Of a stretch of DNA of 64,000 nucleotides, positions 36,152 to 46,278 are shown in pieces (positions within the stretch are counted from its first letter, which is position 1; each line of letters begins with the position of its first letter). Below the pieces are notes generated by a model. That model saw only the letters and a program-made list of their open reading frames with translations, was not told the DNA's origin and did no database searches. The translations under genes were made by a program, and so were the position numbers. The stretch is from Nocardioides dongkuii (GTDB taxonomy: Bacteria > Actinomycetota > Actinomycetes > Propionibacteriales > Nocardioidaceae), in NCBI RefSeq assembly GCF_014127485.1, contig NZ_CP059903.1:3038001-3102000 (forward strand), in the 5' to 3' direction.

Positions 36152-36184
36152 GAACGCCTGGCCACGGAACGTGGCCAGGCGTTC
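36152..36184 (+). terminator. strong hairpin terminator after the thiolase gene
   Basis: Perfect 15-bp stem: GAACGCCTGGCCACG (36152-36166) and CGTGGCCAGGCGTTC (36170-36184), with a 3-base loop GAA. It begins 14 bases after the stop. Confidence 0.9.
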
Positions 36185-36260
36185 TGCTTGCTCGGCCAGG
36201 CCGTCCGGCATGTCCCCGGTCTACCAGCCCGGAGGGTCCACGGGACATACACTGCGGCGC

Positions 36261-36749
36261 GTGGCAGATCTCGAGGTCGGCACCCGGTGGCTCGACGACC
36301 AGCAGCAGCGCTCCTGGCGGGCGCTGGTGATGGGGACGACCCTGCTCTTCGACCGGCTCGACGACGACCTGCGCCGGGCGTTCGACCTCTCGCTGGTCGA
36401 GTACGAGATCCTGGTGCGCCTCTCCGAGCGGGACGGGCAGATGCGGATGGCGCAGCTCGCCGACGCCCTGGCCCACAGCCGGAGCCGGGTGACCCACACC
36501 GTCGCCCGGATGGAGAAGGCCGGGCTGGTGCGCCGCGCGAGCTCCCCGGAGGACGGCCGCGGGATCGTGGCGGCGCTGACCGAGGAGGGCCGGGCCCTGC
36601 TCGAGCGCGCCGCCCCGCTGCACGTCGAGGGGGTCCGCGAGCACCTCGTCGACCTCGCGGGCGACGCCGACCTGGCGGCGCTCGGCCGGGTCATGAACGC
36701 CGTCTCCGACCACCTGGTCGCCGCCCACCCGGAGATGGAGCTGAGGTAG
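36261..36749 (+). CDS. MarR family transcriptional regulator
   Basis: A 162-aa winged-helix repressor or activator. A helical N-terminus (residues 5-40) for dimerisation precedes the HTH at about 55-85 (GQMRMAQLADALAHSRSRVTHTVARMEK) and the wing with the conserved DGRG (about 100). GTG at 36261 is taken because a longer frame reaches into the upstream terminator. Upstream, ATGTCCC (36210-36216) and GGGACAT (36242-36248) are inverted copies 25 bases apart that could be operator half-sites or a hairpin. Ligand and target genes unknown. Confidence 0.88.
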   Translation: MADLEVGTRWLDDQQQRSWRALVMGTTLLFDRLDDDLRRAFDLSLVEYEILVRLSERDGQMRMAQLADALAHSRSRVTHTVARMEKAGLVRRASSPEDGRGIVAALTEEGRALLERAAPLHVEGVREHLVDLAGDADLAALGRVMNAVSDHLVAAHPEMELR

Positions 36750-36772
36750 GCCGCGCCAGCGGACTACCTGAT

Positions 36773-36834
36773 GGTGGTCGAGCGAGCGCCGCGACTGAGG
36801 AACGAAGTCGCGACGCGCGTGTCGAGACCCGGTG
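36773..36834 (-). repeat. interspersed palindromic repeat, variant copy
   Basis: Runs from TGGTGGTCGAGC to GTGTCGAGACCCGGTG, with an inner hairpin around CGCGACTGAGGAACGAAGTCGCG. Same outer ends as the 21-kb cluster but a different core. Lies between marR and the ettA stop. Confidence 0.75.
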
Positions 36835-36852
36835 GGGCGGCCGGAGCCGAGG

Positions 36853-38535
<1,683 letters not shown>

Positions 38536-38543
38536 GGTCCCCG

Positions 38544-38549
38544 AGCGTA
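38544..38549 (-). promoter_or_regulatory. candidate -10 hexamer, leaderless ettA
   Basis: TACGCT on the minus strand ends 8 bases before the ettA ATG. Confidence 0.4.
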
Positions 38550-38584
38550 GTTGCTGCACCCGCCCCGGCCGGGCGCGGGGCCGC

Positions 38585-39019
38585 TCAGGCCGCCGGGGCC
38601 GCGGCCTGCTCCCCCGCGGGCGCGGCGACCGACGGTCCCTCCGGCGTCGCGGTCTCGACCCGCGCGGCCTTGCGGAACCGGCTCACCCCGCGGGCGAGGT
38701 CGTGGCCGACGCTCGCCGCCTCGAGCACCATCGTGGTGACCTCGGCGCCCGCGCTGTTGGTCCAGACCCGGGCCTCGAGCCGGCCGTGGACCACCACCGG
38801 GTCACCCCGCCGCAGCGAGTCGCGGCAGTTCTCGCCGAGGGCGCGCCAGGCGTCCACGGTGTACCACTGGGTCGGGCCGTCGACCCAGGCGCCGGTGCGG
38901 CGGTGGAAGCGGCGCGGCGTGCAGCCGAGCCGGAAGCTCGCGACCTGGGCGTCGCCCGCCTGGCGCACCTGGACGTCGTTGCCGAGCCAGCCCTGCACGG
39001 TGACGAAGGTGTCGGTCAT
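38585..39019 (-). CDS. single-stranded DNA-binding protein, SsbB-like paralog
   Basis: A 144-aa OB-fold protein. Residues 3-110 align with SSB (FVTVQGWLGNDVQV, FRLGCTPRRFHRRTGAWVDGP, YTVDAWRALGENC, GDPVVVHGRLEARVW). The segment SVGHDLARGVSRFRKAAR matches Streptomyces SsbB, the second SSB of some actinobacteria. The C-terminus is alanine-rich and lacks the acidic DDDIPF-type tip used for protein recruitment. This is therefore most likely not the main replicative SSB. ATG at 39019 with AAGGAG ahead. It sits between ettA and a GTPase gene on the same strand. Confidence 0.88.
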   Translation of the reverse strand: MTDTFVTVQGWLGNDVQVRQAGDAQVASFRLGCTPRRFHRRTGAWVDGPTQWYTVDAWRALGENCRDSLRRGDPVVVHGRLEARVWTNSAGAEVTTMVLEAASVGHDLARGVSRFRKAARVETATPEGPSVAAPAGEQAAAPAA

Positions 39020-39159
39020 GGGTCTCTCCTTGTCTCGGACCGCCTCGCGTCGGGCGGATGACAGGAGACTCCGGGGGCGCGCCGACAGCCCCGTCGGCAC
39101 GGCCGCGCCCTGGGGAGGACGCCGGCCGGGGAGACGGCTGTGGACGGCAGGTGGCCCGG

Positions 39160-40782
39160 TTAGTGCAGCGCCTTCGCCAGCCCCGAGCGGGTGGCGGTGT
39201 AGGCCTCCAGCTCGGCCTCCACCGGCGTCACCACCAGCTCGCCGGCGGCGGCCGCGATCCCGGACTCGAGCCGCTCGCCCACCTCCTCGGCACGGCGACG
39301 GGCCGCGCCGGCGACCAGGCCACGGCACCCGAGGCCCAGCACGATCCCGAGCACGACGCACCCGCCCGCGGCGGCCAGGGGCAGCGCCGGCCCGCCCGGC
39401 GCGACGTCGACGGCGGCCAGCACGGCCCACACCACGCCGGCCACGACGCCGAGGAGCAGCAGCCACTGCACCACCCGCACGGCGGCCGCCCAGCCCGGGA
39501 GGCGGGTGCCGTCGAGGTCGGCGTCGGCCAGGGTGGCGTCGAGGCGGTCGGCGAGCTCGGGCACCCGGGGGGCGGTGGCGCGCTGGACGGCGGCGGCCCA
39601 GGGCGCGCCGAGGCCGTCGGAGACGTCGTCGGCCAGTGCCCGGACCTCGGTGTCGACCCGGTTGCGGTCGACCACGGCCGTCCGGGGGCGACCCGTGGAG
39701 CGGCCGGAGAGCTCGGCACCGGACTCGCCGACGTCGAGCCCGAGGCGGTCGAGGGGGTCGCCGCCGAGGCCCGCGGCCCAGGAGATCACCGGCCAGCCGG
39801 TGGCGCGCAGGAGGCGGCGCCGGCTGGACCCCTCGACCGCGTCGACGACCGCCGGGACGCCTGCGGCCTCGCCGAGCGCGTCCACCAGGGACTCCACCCG
39901 TCCGGCGGTCAGGGTGCGGGTGCGACCCGTGCCGCCGGCGTCCTGGAGTCGCTCCGCGGCGGCCCGGATGTCGGCCTCGATCCGGCTGCGAGTGGCCTTC
40001 TTGGCCTCGACCCGGCCCGCGATCTCGGCGCGCAGCTCGTCGATGCCGATGCCCTCGCGGGCGCTGACCGCGATCACCGGCACCCGCTGCAGACCGTCCT
40101 GGTCGAGGAGCCGTCGTACGTCGTCGACCATCGACTGGCGTCGGTCCTCGGGGACCGAGTCGATGTGGTTGAGGACGACCAGCATGACCTCGTCGTGGGT
40201 CTTCAACGGCTGGAGGTAGCGGTCGTGGATCGCGGCGTCGGCGTACTTCTGGGGGTCGAGCACCCAGACCACCAGGTCGGCGAGCGCCACCAGCCGGTCC
40301 ACCTCGAGGTGGTGGGAGACCTCGGTGGAGTCGTGGTCGGGCAGGTCGAGCAGGACGACGCCGTCGAGGGCGGTGTCCTCCCGCCGGGTGTCGAGCATCG
40401 AGTCGCGGGTGGTCTGGTGGCGCGCCGGGATCCCGAGCCAGTCGAGCAGCTCCTGGGCGCCGTCGCTCCCCCACACGCAGGCCGTGGCCCACGACGTCGT
40501 GGGACGGCGGACGCCGACCGCGGAGAGCTCCAGGCCGGTCAGCGCGTTGAACGTCGAGGACTTGCCGGAGCCCGTGGCGCCGGCGATCGCGACCACGGTG
40601 TGGTCAGCGGAGAGGCGCAGCCGTCCCGCGGCGCGCTCCGCCACCGCGCGCGCATCGGCCACCACGGCGTCGTCCAGGCGACCCTCGGCGGCAGCGGCGG
40701 CGGTCTCGAGCCCCTCGATCCGGGCCCCGATCTCGGTGCCACGGGTCACCAGGTTCTTGGCACCCTCGAGCAAGGACGTCAT
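39160..40782 (-). CDS. dynamin-like GTPase with C-terminal membrane helices (second of pair)
   Basis: A 540-aa GTPase of the dynamin/50S-binding superfamily. The P-loop is GATGSGKSS (68-76) after a helical N-terminus. G3-like LLDLPDHDS and G4-like NHIDSV follow. A long helical region then leads to two adjacent transmembrane helices around residues 408-455 (WLLLLGVVAGVVWAVLAAVD and PLAAAGGCVVLGIVLGLGC) and a short helical end. Membrane-embedded dynamin-like proteins can remodel membranes. ATG at 40782; a TTG three codons upstream is an alternative. A TAAGGT hexamer lies further upstream. Third gene of the row after PrsW and the first GTPase. Confidence 0.85.
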   Translation of the reverse strand: MTSLLEGAKNLVTRGTEIGARIEGLETAAAAAEGRLDDAVVADARAVAERAAGRLRLSADHTVVAIAGATGSGKSSTFNALTGLELSAVGVRRPTTSWATACVWGSDGAQELLDWLGIPARHQTTRDSMLDTRREDTALDGVVLLDLPDHDSTEVSHHLEVDRLVALADLVVWVLDPQKYADAAIHDRYLQPLKTHDEVMLVVLNHIDSVPEDRRQSMVDDVRRLLDQDGLQRVPVIAVSAREGIGIDELRAEIAGRVEAKKATRSRIEADIRAAAERLQDAGGTGRTRTLTAGRVESLVDALGEAAGVPAVVDAVEGSSRRRLLRATGWPVISWAAGLGGDPLDRLGLDVGESGAELSGRSTGRPRTAVVDRNRVDTEVRALADDVSDGLGAPWAAAVQRATAPRVPELADRLDATLADADLDGTRLPGWAAAVRVVQWLLLLGVVAGVVWAVLAAVDVAPGGPALPLAAAGGCVVLGIVLGLGCRGLVAGAARRRAEEVGERLESGIAAAAGELVVTPVEAELEAYTATRSGLAKALH

Positions 40783-40846
40783 GTTCTCCAACCCACGTGC
40801 GACAGTGCTGCAGCCACCTTAGATGGCGCCTCCGGAGGAGCCGACG

Positions 40847-42580
40847 TCAGTCGTGGGCGGGCCCGTTCCGCCCCGACTGGGCGGCGAACCTGGCGTCGTC
40901 GACGCGGCGGGCCGCCTCGCGCAGCTGGGTGTCGAGGTCGGGGTCCACCCCGAGGCCGTCGAGGTACGCCGTCCAGCGCCCCCGCTCGCTCTCGAGGAGG
41001 CCGGCGGTGCGCAGCTCGAGCCGGTCGCGCGCCCGGTCGACGAGGCCGGCGACGACGTCCGCCCCGAAGACCGCGTCGAGCAGCGCCCTCCCGGACGCGC
41101 TGGACGAGGACGCGGAGGACGCGGAGGATGCGTCCTGGTCCAGCGTGACGACCATCAGCGCGACCGTGAGCCCCTGCACCCCGAGGGCCAGGAACTTCGC
41201 GGTGCGCTTGTCGGCCCCCTGGGCCCGCACCAGCTCGGTGACGTCCTGCTGCCAGTCGCGCGCCGCGCGCTCGGCGGCACGCCGGAGCTCGCGCGAGGCC
41301 CGACCCAGACCGGCGGCGCCCGCGAGCGCGCTCTCGCCGGCGGGGTGGGCCCGCCAGCGGGCCGCGACCTGCTCGGCCGCGGTCTCGGCGCGCTCGAGCA
41401 CCAGCACCTCGAGCGCCGACTCGATCGCGACGGAGACCCGGTCGGCCTGCTGCGGACGGCCCTTCACGGCGTTGACCACCCGGTCGCGGATCCAGCCGAC
41501 CTTGTCCTCGAGGCCGCGCAGCAGCTCACCGGTGCCGACCAGGTCCTGCCAGCGGGCCAGCACCTCGCCGCGCAGCAGGCTGCCGTCGACGCACGCGCGA
41601 CCGAGCGCTCCGGCGGCGTCGTCGTACGTCTCCTCGACGTCGACCCTGAGCTCCGCGACCGCCGCAGCCTGCTGGGCGGCGGCGTCGGCCACCGGGTGGG
41701 TGCGCTGGGCGATCGAGCGGACGGTGCCCTCGAGGGTCTGGGACACGACGTCGTCGCGGGCACCGCTGTCCGCGGCGAGGGACTCCAGCCAGGCCCGGAT
41801 CTCGGCGACGTGCCCGGGCGGGAGCAGGCCCTCGTCGTCGACGGTGGCGTCGGGGACGACGAACAGCGGTGAGTCCTTGAGGCCGCGGCTGGCCAGCATC
41901 CGCGCCAGGTGCGTGGAGACCGTCTGCACGGCGTCCTCGGCGGTGCGGTCCAGCACCACCGCGACCGCGGCCGAGCGCTGGGCGGCGGCCTTGAGCTGCT
42001 CCCACGGCACCTGGTCGGCGTAGCGGGCCGCGGAGGTCACGAAGAGCCACATGTCGGCGGCCGCGAGCAGCTGCGCGGCCAGGGTGCGGTTGCGCTCCTC
42101 GACGGAGTCGACGTCGGGAGCGTCGAGGAGCGCGAGCCCGCGCGGGACGGAGTCGGCGGCCACGAGCTGCAGCGCGTCCTGGTCGTCGGTGACGTGGTCG
42201 ACGCGGCGCAGGTCGGGAAGCATCCGGTCCTGCCCGAACCACTCCAGGTCGTCGGGGTGATGGACCAGGACGGGCGACCGGGTCGTCGGGCGCAGCACGC
42301 CGGGCTGGGTGACCCGTCGGCCGACCAGGGAGTTCACGAGGGTGGACTTGCCGGCGCCGGTGGAGCCGCCGACGACGACGAGCATCGGCGCCTCGGCCGC
42401 GATCACCCGCGGGATGACGTAGTCCTCGAGCTGGTCGACCAGCGCCGCGCGGGCCGCGCGCTGCTCCTCCACCCCGGGTCCGTCGAGCGGCAGCGCGGCG
42501 GCTTGCAGGGCGCCGCGCAGCCGCACCAGCGCGGTCAGCATCTGGGCACCGCCCGCGGTGTCCCCCTGGCTGGTCGTCAT
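40847..42580 (-). CDS. dynamin-like GTPase (first of pair)
   Basis: A 577-aa GTPase. The P-loop GGSTGAGKST lies at residues 71-80, with NSLVGRRV just after it. G3-like LLDAPDVDS follows, and VVLDRTAED stands where G4 is expected. The rest is a long, mostly helical stalk-like region, with one hydrophobic stretch (about 480-495, FLALGVQGLTVALMVVTL) and a Ser/Ala-rich linker. It is similar in layout to the GTPase that follows, which suggests a heteromeric pair like other bacterial dynamin pairs. ATG overlaps the TGA of the PrsW gene by four bases (ATGA), a mark of coupled translation. Confidence 0.86.
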   Translation of the reverse strand: MTTSQGDTAGGAQMLTALVRLRGALQAAALPLDGPGVEEQRAARAALVDQLEDYVIPRVIAAEAPMLVVVGGSTGAGKSTLVNSLVGRRVTQPGVLRPTTRSPVLVHHPDDLEWFGQDRMLPDLRRVDHVTDDQDALQLVAADSVPRGLALLDAPDVDSVEERNRTLAAQLLAAADMWLFVTSAARYADQVPWEQLKAAAQRSAAVAVVLDRTAEDAVQTVSTHLARMLASRGLKDSPLFVVPDATVDDEGLLPPGHVAEIRAWLESLAADSGARDDVVSQTLEGTVRSIAQRTHPVADAAAQQAAAVAELRVDVEETYDDAAGALGRACVDGSLLRGEVLARWQDLVGTGELLRGLEDKVGWIRDRVVNAVKGRPQQADRVSVAIESALEVLVLERAETAAEQVAARWRAHPAGESALAGAAGLGRASRELRRAAERAARDWQQDVTELVRAQGADKRTAKFLALGVQGLTVALMVVTLDQDASSASSASSSSASGRALLDAVFGADVVAGLVDRARDRLELRTAGLLESERGRWTAYLDGLGVDPDLDTQLREAARRVDDARFAAQSGRNGPAHD

Positions 42581-43698
42581 CGGGTGGGTACCACCTGTCC
42601 GGGGAAAGCGATGGAGGGGCGCACGGCCGCGATCCTCGCGACGTGCTCCTGGCCGCGGGCCGCGAAGTCGGGCGGGGGCGTCCCGCGGAGGAAGCGGTGG
42701 TGCAGGAAGCCGAGCTCGACGGCGGCCTGCTGGTAGTCGCGCATCGCGCGCTCCCCTGCGGGCCCGGCCCACTGGCGGGCGTGCGCCCGCGCGTGCCGGC
42801 GACCCTGGAGGTCGACGACCCAGCCGATGTCGGTCGCCGGGATCAGGCCGCGCTGCGAGGCGTCGGCCAGGGCCGCGATGAGCATCCGGCGCTCGGAGTG
42901 GCGCGCCCAGACGGCGAGGACGCCGAGACCGACCAGGGCGGGGAACATCAGGACGGCGTACACCAGGGCGAAGCTGCCGAACCCGAAGAGCGTCGCGCCG
43001 TTCCAGAGCCCGTGGGCGAGCACCGCGAGGCCGTACCCGGCGAGCGGGGCCAGGACCCGGACGGCGCCGCTGCGGGAGCCGACGGCGAGGCCGATCCCGA
43101 TGCCGGTGAAGGTCGTGAACAGCGGGTGGGCGAACGGGCTGAACAGGCAGCGGACCACGAAGGTCGCGGTCAGCGCCTCGGTGCCGCCCGGGCCGGTGCC
43201 GTCCGTGCCGTCGTACGCCGCGGCGAGGTAGAGGATGTTCTCGGTGAAGGCGAAGCCGACGCCGACCATGCCGGCGTACACGATGCCGTCGAGGACGCCG
43301 TCGAGCTCGGCCCGCCGCCACCAGAGCAGCAGCAGCAGGAACAGGCCCTTGGTGAGCTCCTCGCTCACCGGGGCGACCACCGCGAGGCTCGCCTCCTGGG
43401 TGAACCCGGCGACCAGCCCACCCACGCCCTGGATCAGGATCGCGGCGGCCGTGGCGACGAACCCACCCCAGAGCAGGCCCATGAGGAGCAGGCGGCGCGG
43501 CTCCGGCTCGTAGCGGTCCAGCCAGAGGTAGCAGGCCACCAGCGGCACCACCGGCAGCGCGGCCAGGGTGGTGGCGACCAGCAGCGTGTCCGGGGCGCCC
43601 GAGAGGGCGAGGACCAGCAGCATCACCGCCGCGCCTCCGCACACCAGGACGGCCACGAGGACCGTGAAGGCAACACTGTCTCGACGGGCTCCTCGCAC
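42577..43698 (-). CDS. PrsW family intramembrane metalloprotease
   Basis: A 373-aa membrane protease of the PrsW (M82) family, which cleaves anti-sigma factors or other membrane proteins within the membrane. Key motifs are present: EE at 113-114 in VSEELTKG, FTEN at 151-154, His191 in FAHPLFT and His229 in AHGLWNG. About eight transmembrane helices run to residue 275, followed by a soluble tail of about 95 residues. GTG at 43698 lies 6 bases from a TAGGCT hexamer. The gene is translationally coupled to the GTPase gene, so the protease may control or be controlled by the GTPase pair. Substrate unknown; no anti-sigma gene nearby. Confidence 0.88.
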   Translation of the reverse strand: MRGARRDSVAFTVLVAVLVCGGAAVMLLVLALSGAPDTLLVATTLAALPVVPLVACYLWLDRYEPEPRRLLLMGLLWGGFVATAAAILIQGVGGLVAGFTQEASLAVVAPVSEELTKGLFLLLLLWWRRAELDGVLDGIVYAGMVGVGFAFTENILYLAAAYDGTDGTGPGGTEALTATFVVRCLFSPFAHPLFTTFTGIGIGLAVGSRSGAVRVLAPLAGYGLAVLAHGLWNGATLFGFGSFALVYAVLMFPALVGLGVLAVWARHSERRMLIAALADASQRGLIPATDIGWVVDLQGRRHARAHARQWAGPAGERAMRDYQQAAVELGFLHHRFLRGTPPPDFAARGQEHVARIAAVRPSIAFPGQVVPTR

Positions 43699-43704
43699 GG
43701 GCGC

Positions 43705-43710
43705 AGCCTA
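43705..43710 (-). promoter_or_regulatory. candidate -10 for the PrsW operon
   Basis: TAGGCT ends 6 bases before the PrsW GTG. Divergent from the aminopeptidase promoter 36 bases away. Confidence 0.5.
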
Positions 43711-43745
43711 ACGTTCGACCCATCGGACCCGCGTCGGCGCGGGCG

Positions 43746-43751
43746 TAGAGT
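43746..43751 (+). promoter_or_regulatory. candidate -10 for the aminopeptidase P-like gene
   Basis: TAGAGT ends 6 bases before the GTG at 43758; no SD in between, so a leaderless mRNA is likely. Confidence 0.5.
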
Positions 43752-43757
43752 GACGTT

Positions 43758-45200
43758 GTGAGTGACCCTGTGACTGATGCTGTGAGCGAGCAGACCCCCG
43801 AGACCACCGAGCCGCGCACCGAGTCGCACGACCCGGCGGTGCCGGAGGCGTACTCCCGGTTCATGCGCTCCGGGTGGGGCGAGCGGGAGCTCGACCTCCC
43901 CCGGCAGCCGGTCGCCGAGCGCGCCGCGGAGCGTCGCGCCCGGCTGGCGGCGATGTTCCCCGGCGAGCGGCTGGTGCTGCCGGCCGGCACCTACAAGGTG
44001 CGGTCCAACGACACCGACTACCGCTTCCGCCCCGACACCGCCCACACCTACTTCTCCGGCAACCAGACCACCGACGCGGTGCTGGTGATCGAGGACGGCG
44101 ACGCGGTGCTGTACGCACGGCCGCGCTCGGACCGCGACACCGACGAGTTCTTCCGCGACCGCCAGTACGGCGAGCTGTGGGCCGGCCGTCGCCCCTCGGC
44201 GCGGGAGATCTCGGACTCGCTCGGCATCGAGGTGCGCCACGTCAGCAGGCTCGAGGAGGACCTCGGCGGGTCCGCGAAGACCCGGGTGCACCGGGGCGTG
44301 TCGGCCGACCTGGACCGGATGCTGGCGGGCGACGCCGGGCTGGACGCCGACCTGGCCCGGGTGGTCTCCGAGATGCGCCTGGTCAAGGACGACTGGGAGG
44401 TCGCGCAGCTGCAGGAGGCGTGCGACATCACCGCGCTCGGCTTCGAGGACAGCGTCCGCGACTGGGCGCAGGTCCTGCAGTACGGCGAGCGCTGGATCGA
44501 GGGCACCTTCTTCCGGCGCGCCCGCGCGATGGGCAACGACATCGGCTACGACTCGATCGTCGGCGGCGGCAGCCACGCCACGACCCTGCACTGGATCGAG
44601 AACTCCGGCCCGATCACGCCGGGCGAGCTGGTGCTGCTCGACATGGGCGTCGAGGGCCGTCAGCTCTACACCGCCGACGTCACCCGCACCCTCCCGGTCG
44701 ACGGCACCTTCACCCCGGTCCAGCGCGACCTCTACGACCTCGTCCACGCCTCCCAGCAGGCCGGCATCGACGCGGTCCGTCCCGGGGTCCCGTTCGCCGA
44801 CATCCACCAGGCGTCGATGACCGTGCTGGCCCACGGTCTCGAGGGCATGGGCCTGCTGCCCGTGCCGGCCGAACAGGCGCTCGACCCGGAGAACAAGACC
44901 TACGCCCGGTGGACGCTGCACGGCACCAGCCACATGCTCGGCATGGACGTGCACGACTGCGGCCGGGCCGCCCCGGAGTCCTACGCCAAGGGCACGCTGG
45001 AGGCCGGCATGGTGCTGACGGTCGAGCCCGGCCTGTACTTCCAGGAGGACGACCTGCTGGTGCCCGAGGAGCTGCGCGGCATCGGCATCCGGATCGAGGA
45101 CGACGTCCTGGTCACCGCCGACGGCAGCCGCAACCTCTCCGACTCCCTCCCCCGCACCTCCGCCGACGTCGAGGAGTGGATGGGCCGCCACCTGCGGTGA
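43758..45200 (+). CDS. pepP: aminopeptidase P family protein (M24, Xaa-Pro aminopeptidase)
   Basis: A 480-aa metallopeptidase that removes N-terminal residues before proline. An AMP_N domain covers about residues 35-180. The pita-bread catalytic domain (about 200-460) holds the metal ligands in LLDMGVE, YTADVTRT, HGTSHMLGMDVHD, LTVEPGLYF and GIRIEDDVLV. The first 25 residues are acidic and variable. GTG at 43758 is supported by the nearby TAGAGT; later starts would also keep the fold. Divergent from the PrsW operon and followed by an SDR gene on the same strand after about 90 bp. Confidence 0.93.
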   Translation: MSDPVTDAVSEQTPETTEPRTESHDPAVPEAYSRFMRSGWGERELDLPRQPVAERAAERRARLAAMFPGERLVLPAGTYKVRSNDTDYRFRPDTAHTYFSGNQTTDAVLVIEDGDAVLYARPRSDRDTDEFFRDRQYGELWAGRRPSAREISDSLGIEVRHVSRLEEDLGGSAKTRVHRGVSADLDRMLAGDAGLDADLARVVSEMRLVKDDWEVAQLQEACDITALGFEDSVRDWAQVLQYGERWIEGTFFRRARAMGNDIGYDSIVGGGSHATTLHWIENSGPITPGELVLLDMGVEGRQLYTADVTRTLPVDGTFTPVQRDLYDLVHASQQAGIDAVRPGVPFADIHQASMTVLAHGLEGMGLLPVPAEQALDPENKTYARWTLHGTSHMLGMDVHDCGRAAPESYAKGTLEAGMVLTVEPGLYFQEDDLLVPEELRGIGIRIEDDVLVTADGSRNLSDSLPRTSADVEEWMGRHLR

Positions 45201-45292
45201 CGCTGCCGGCTGACCGGTCACCGGGACGCCGTCGGCGTGCCGGGGACCCCGCCCGTACGGTCCGGGCTCCGCCACGGCACTCAGGAGCGAAC

Positions 45293-46042
45293 ATGGCCGA
45301 TCGGCTGCAGGACAGGACCGCGATCGTCACCGGTGGCGCCAACGGGATCGGCCGGGGAATCGTCCGCGCGTTCGTCGCCGAGGGCGCCCGGGTGCTCGTC
45401 GTCGACGTCGACGAGGCTCGCGGCGAGGAGCTGGCCACCGAGCTGGGCGACGCCGTCCGCTTCCTGGCCGTCGACATCTCCCAGGAGGCCAACGCGGCGG
45501 TCATCCGGGACGCCGCGGTCTCGGCCTTCGGGGCGGTCCACGTGCTGGTCAACAACGCCCACGCGAGCCGGCAGGCGCCCTTCGTCGACACCACGATGGA
45601 GATGTTCGCGCTCTCGTTCAACACCGGGTTCTACCCGGCCTTCTGGCTGATGCGCGCCTGCTACGAGGACCTGAAGGCGACCCGCGGCTCGGTGATCAAC
45701 TTCGCCTCCGGCGCCGGGCTGGTCGGGCACCCCACCCAGCTGACCTACGCCGCGGCCAAGGAGGCCGTGCGGGCCATGAGCCGGGTGGCCGCCCACGAGT
45801 GGGCCCCCGACGACATCAACGTCAACATCATCTCGCCGCTGGCCCGCACCGAGGGCGTCGAGCGGTTCCTGGCCGAGCACCCCGAGCGGGAGGCCGCCCT
45901 GCTGCGCGGCGCCCCGCTGGGCCGGCTGGGCGACCCCGAGGCCGACATCGGCCGGACCGCGGTCTACCTGGCCAGCGACGACGCCTCGTTCATGACCGGC
46001 CAGACGCTGATGGTCGACGGCGGCGGCGTCATGCTGCGCTGA
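45293..46042 (+). CDS. short-chain dehydrogenase/reductase (SDR)
   Basis: A 249-aa NAD(P)-dependent oxidoreductase. The cofactor loop is TGGANGIGRG (about residues 13-22), and acidic residues in VVDVDEARG favour NAD. Catalytic Ser is in NFASGAGLVGHPTQ and the YxxxK pair is in TYAAAKEAVR. The fold ends with DDASFMTGQTLMVDGGG. The usual NNAG is NNAH here, a small variation. ATG at 45293 with CAGGAG in front. Substrate unknown; co-transcription with pepP is possible but there is no functional link to see. Confidence 0.93.
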   Translation: MADRLQDRTAIVTGGANGIGRGIVRAFVAEGARVLVVDVDEARGEELATELGDAVRFLAVDISQEANAAVIRDAAVSAFGAVHVLVNNAHASRQAPFVDTTMEMFALSFNTGFYPAFWLMRACYEDLKATRGSVINFASGAGLVGHPTQLTYAAAKEAVRAMSRVAAHEWAPDDINVNIISPLARTEGVERFLAEHPEREAALLRGAPLGRLGDPEADIGRTAVYLASDDASFMTGQTLMVDGGGVMLR

Positions 46043-46278
46043 TCCGACCACGGGGCCCGACGGATCCCGCGACCGGCGATCCCTCCTCGTTCACCTCCGT
46101 ACCTGGCGGGCGGGCGGGTGCGCTGAGCCCAGGCGGGGTCGCGATCCGACGACGGGCTGACGCGCTACGCCGACCCGACGGCGTCGGCCGCCTTCCTGGT
46201 CCTCCCCGGCTTCACGGCACGCACCCCCTGGGCGCCCCGCTCTTCGGATGACGCCCGGTTCCCGTGAGCCGGTCCAGG

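Noticed and set aside
36210..36248. ATGTCCC/GGGACAT inverted repeat as MarR operator
   Set aside because: Half-sites 25 bases apart are too far for a usual MarR site. I mention it within the gene entry but do not claim it as an operator.
43758..46042. pepP and SDR as a dedicated pathway
   Set aside because: They share strand and spacing, but no sequence evidence ties their substrates.
46043..46278. Possible small gene between the SDR and hypothetical genes
   Set aside because: A short run looks codon-like around 46160-46250, but it has no start with an SD, no hydrophobic or domain pattern, and is only a fragment.
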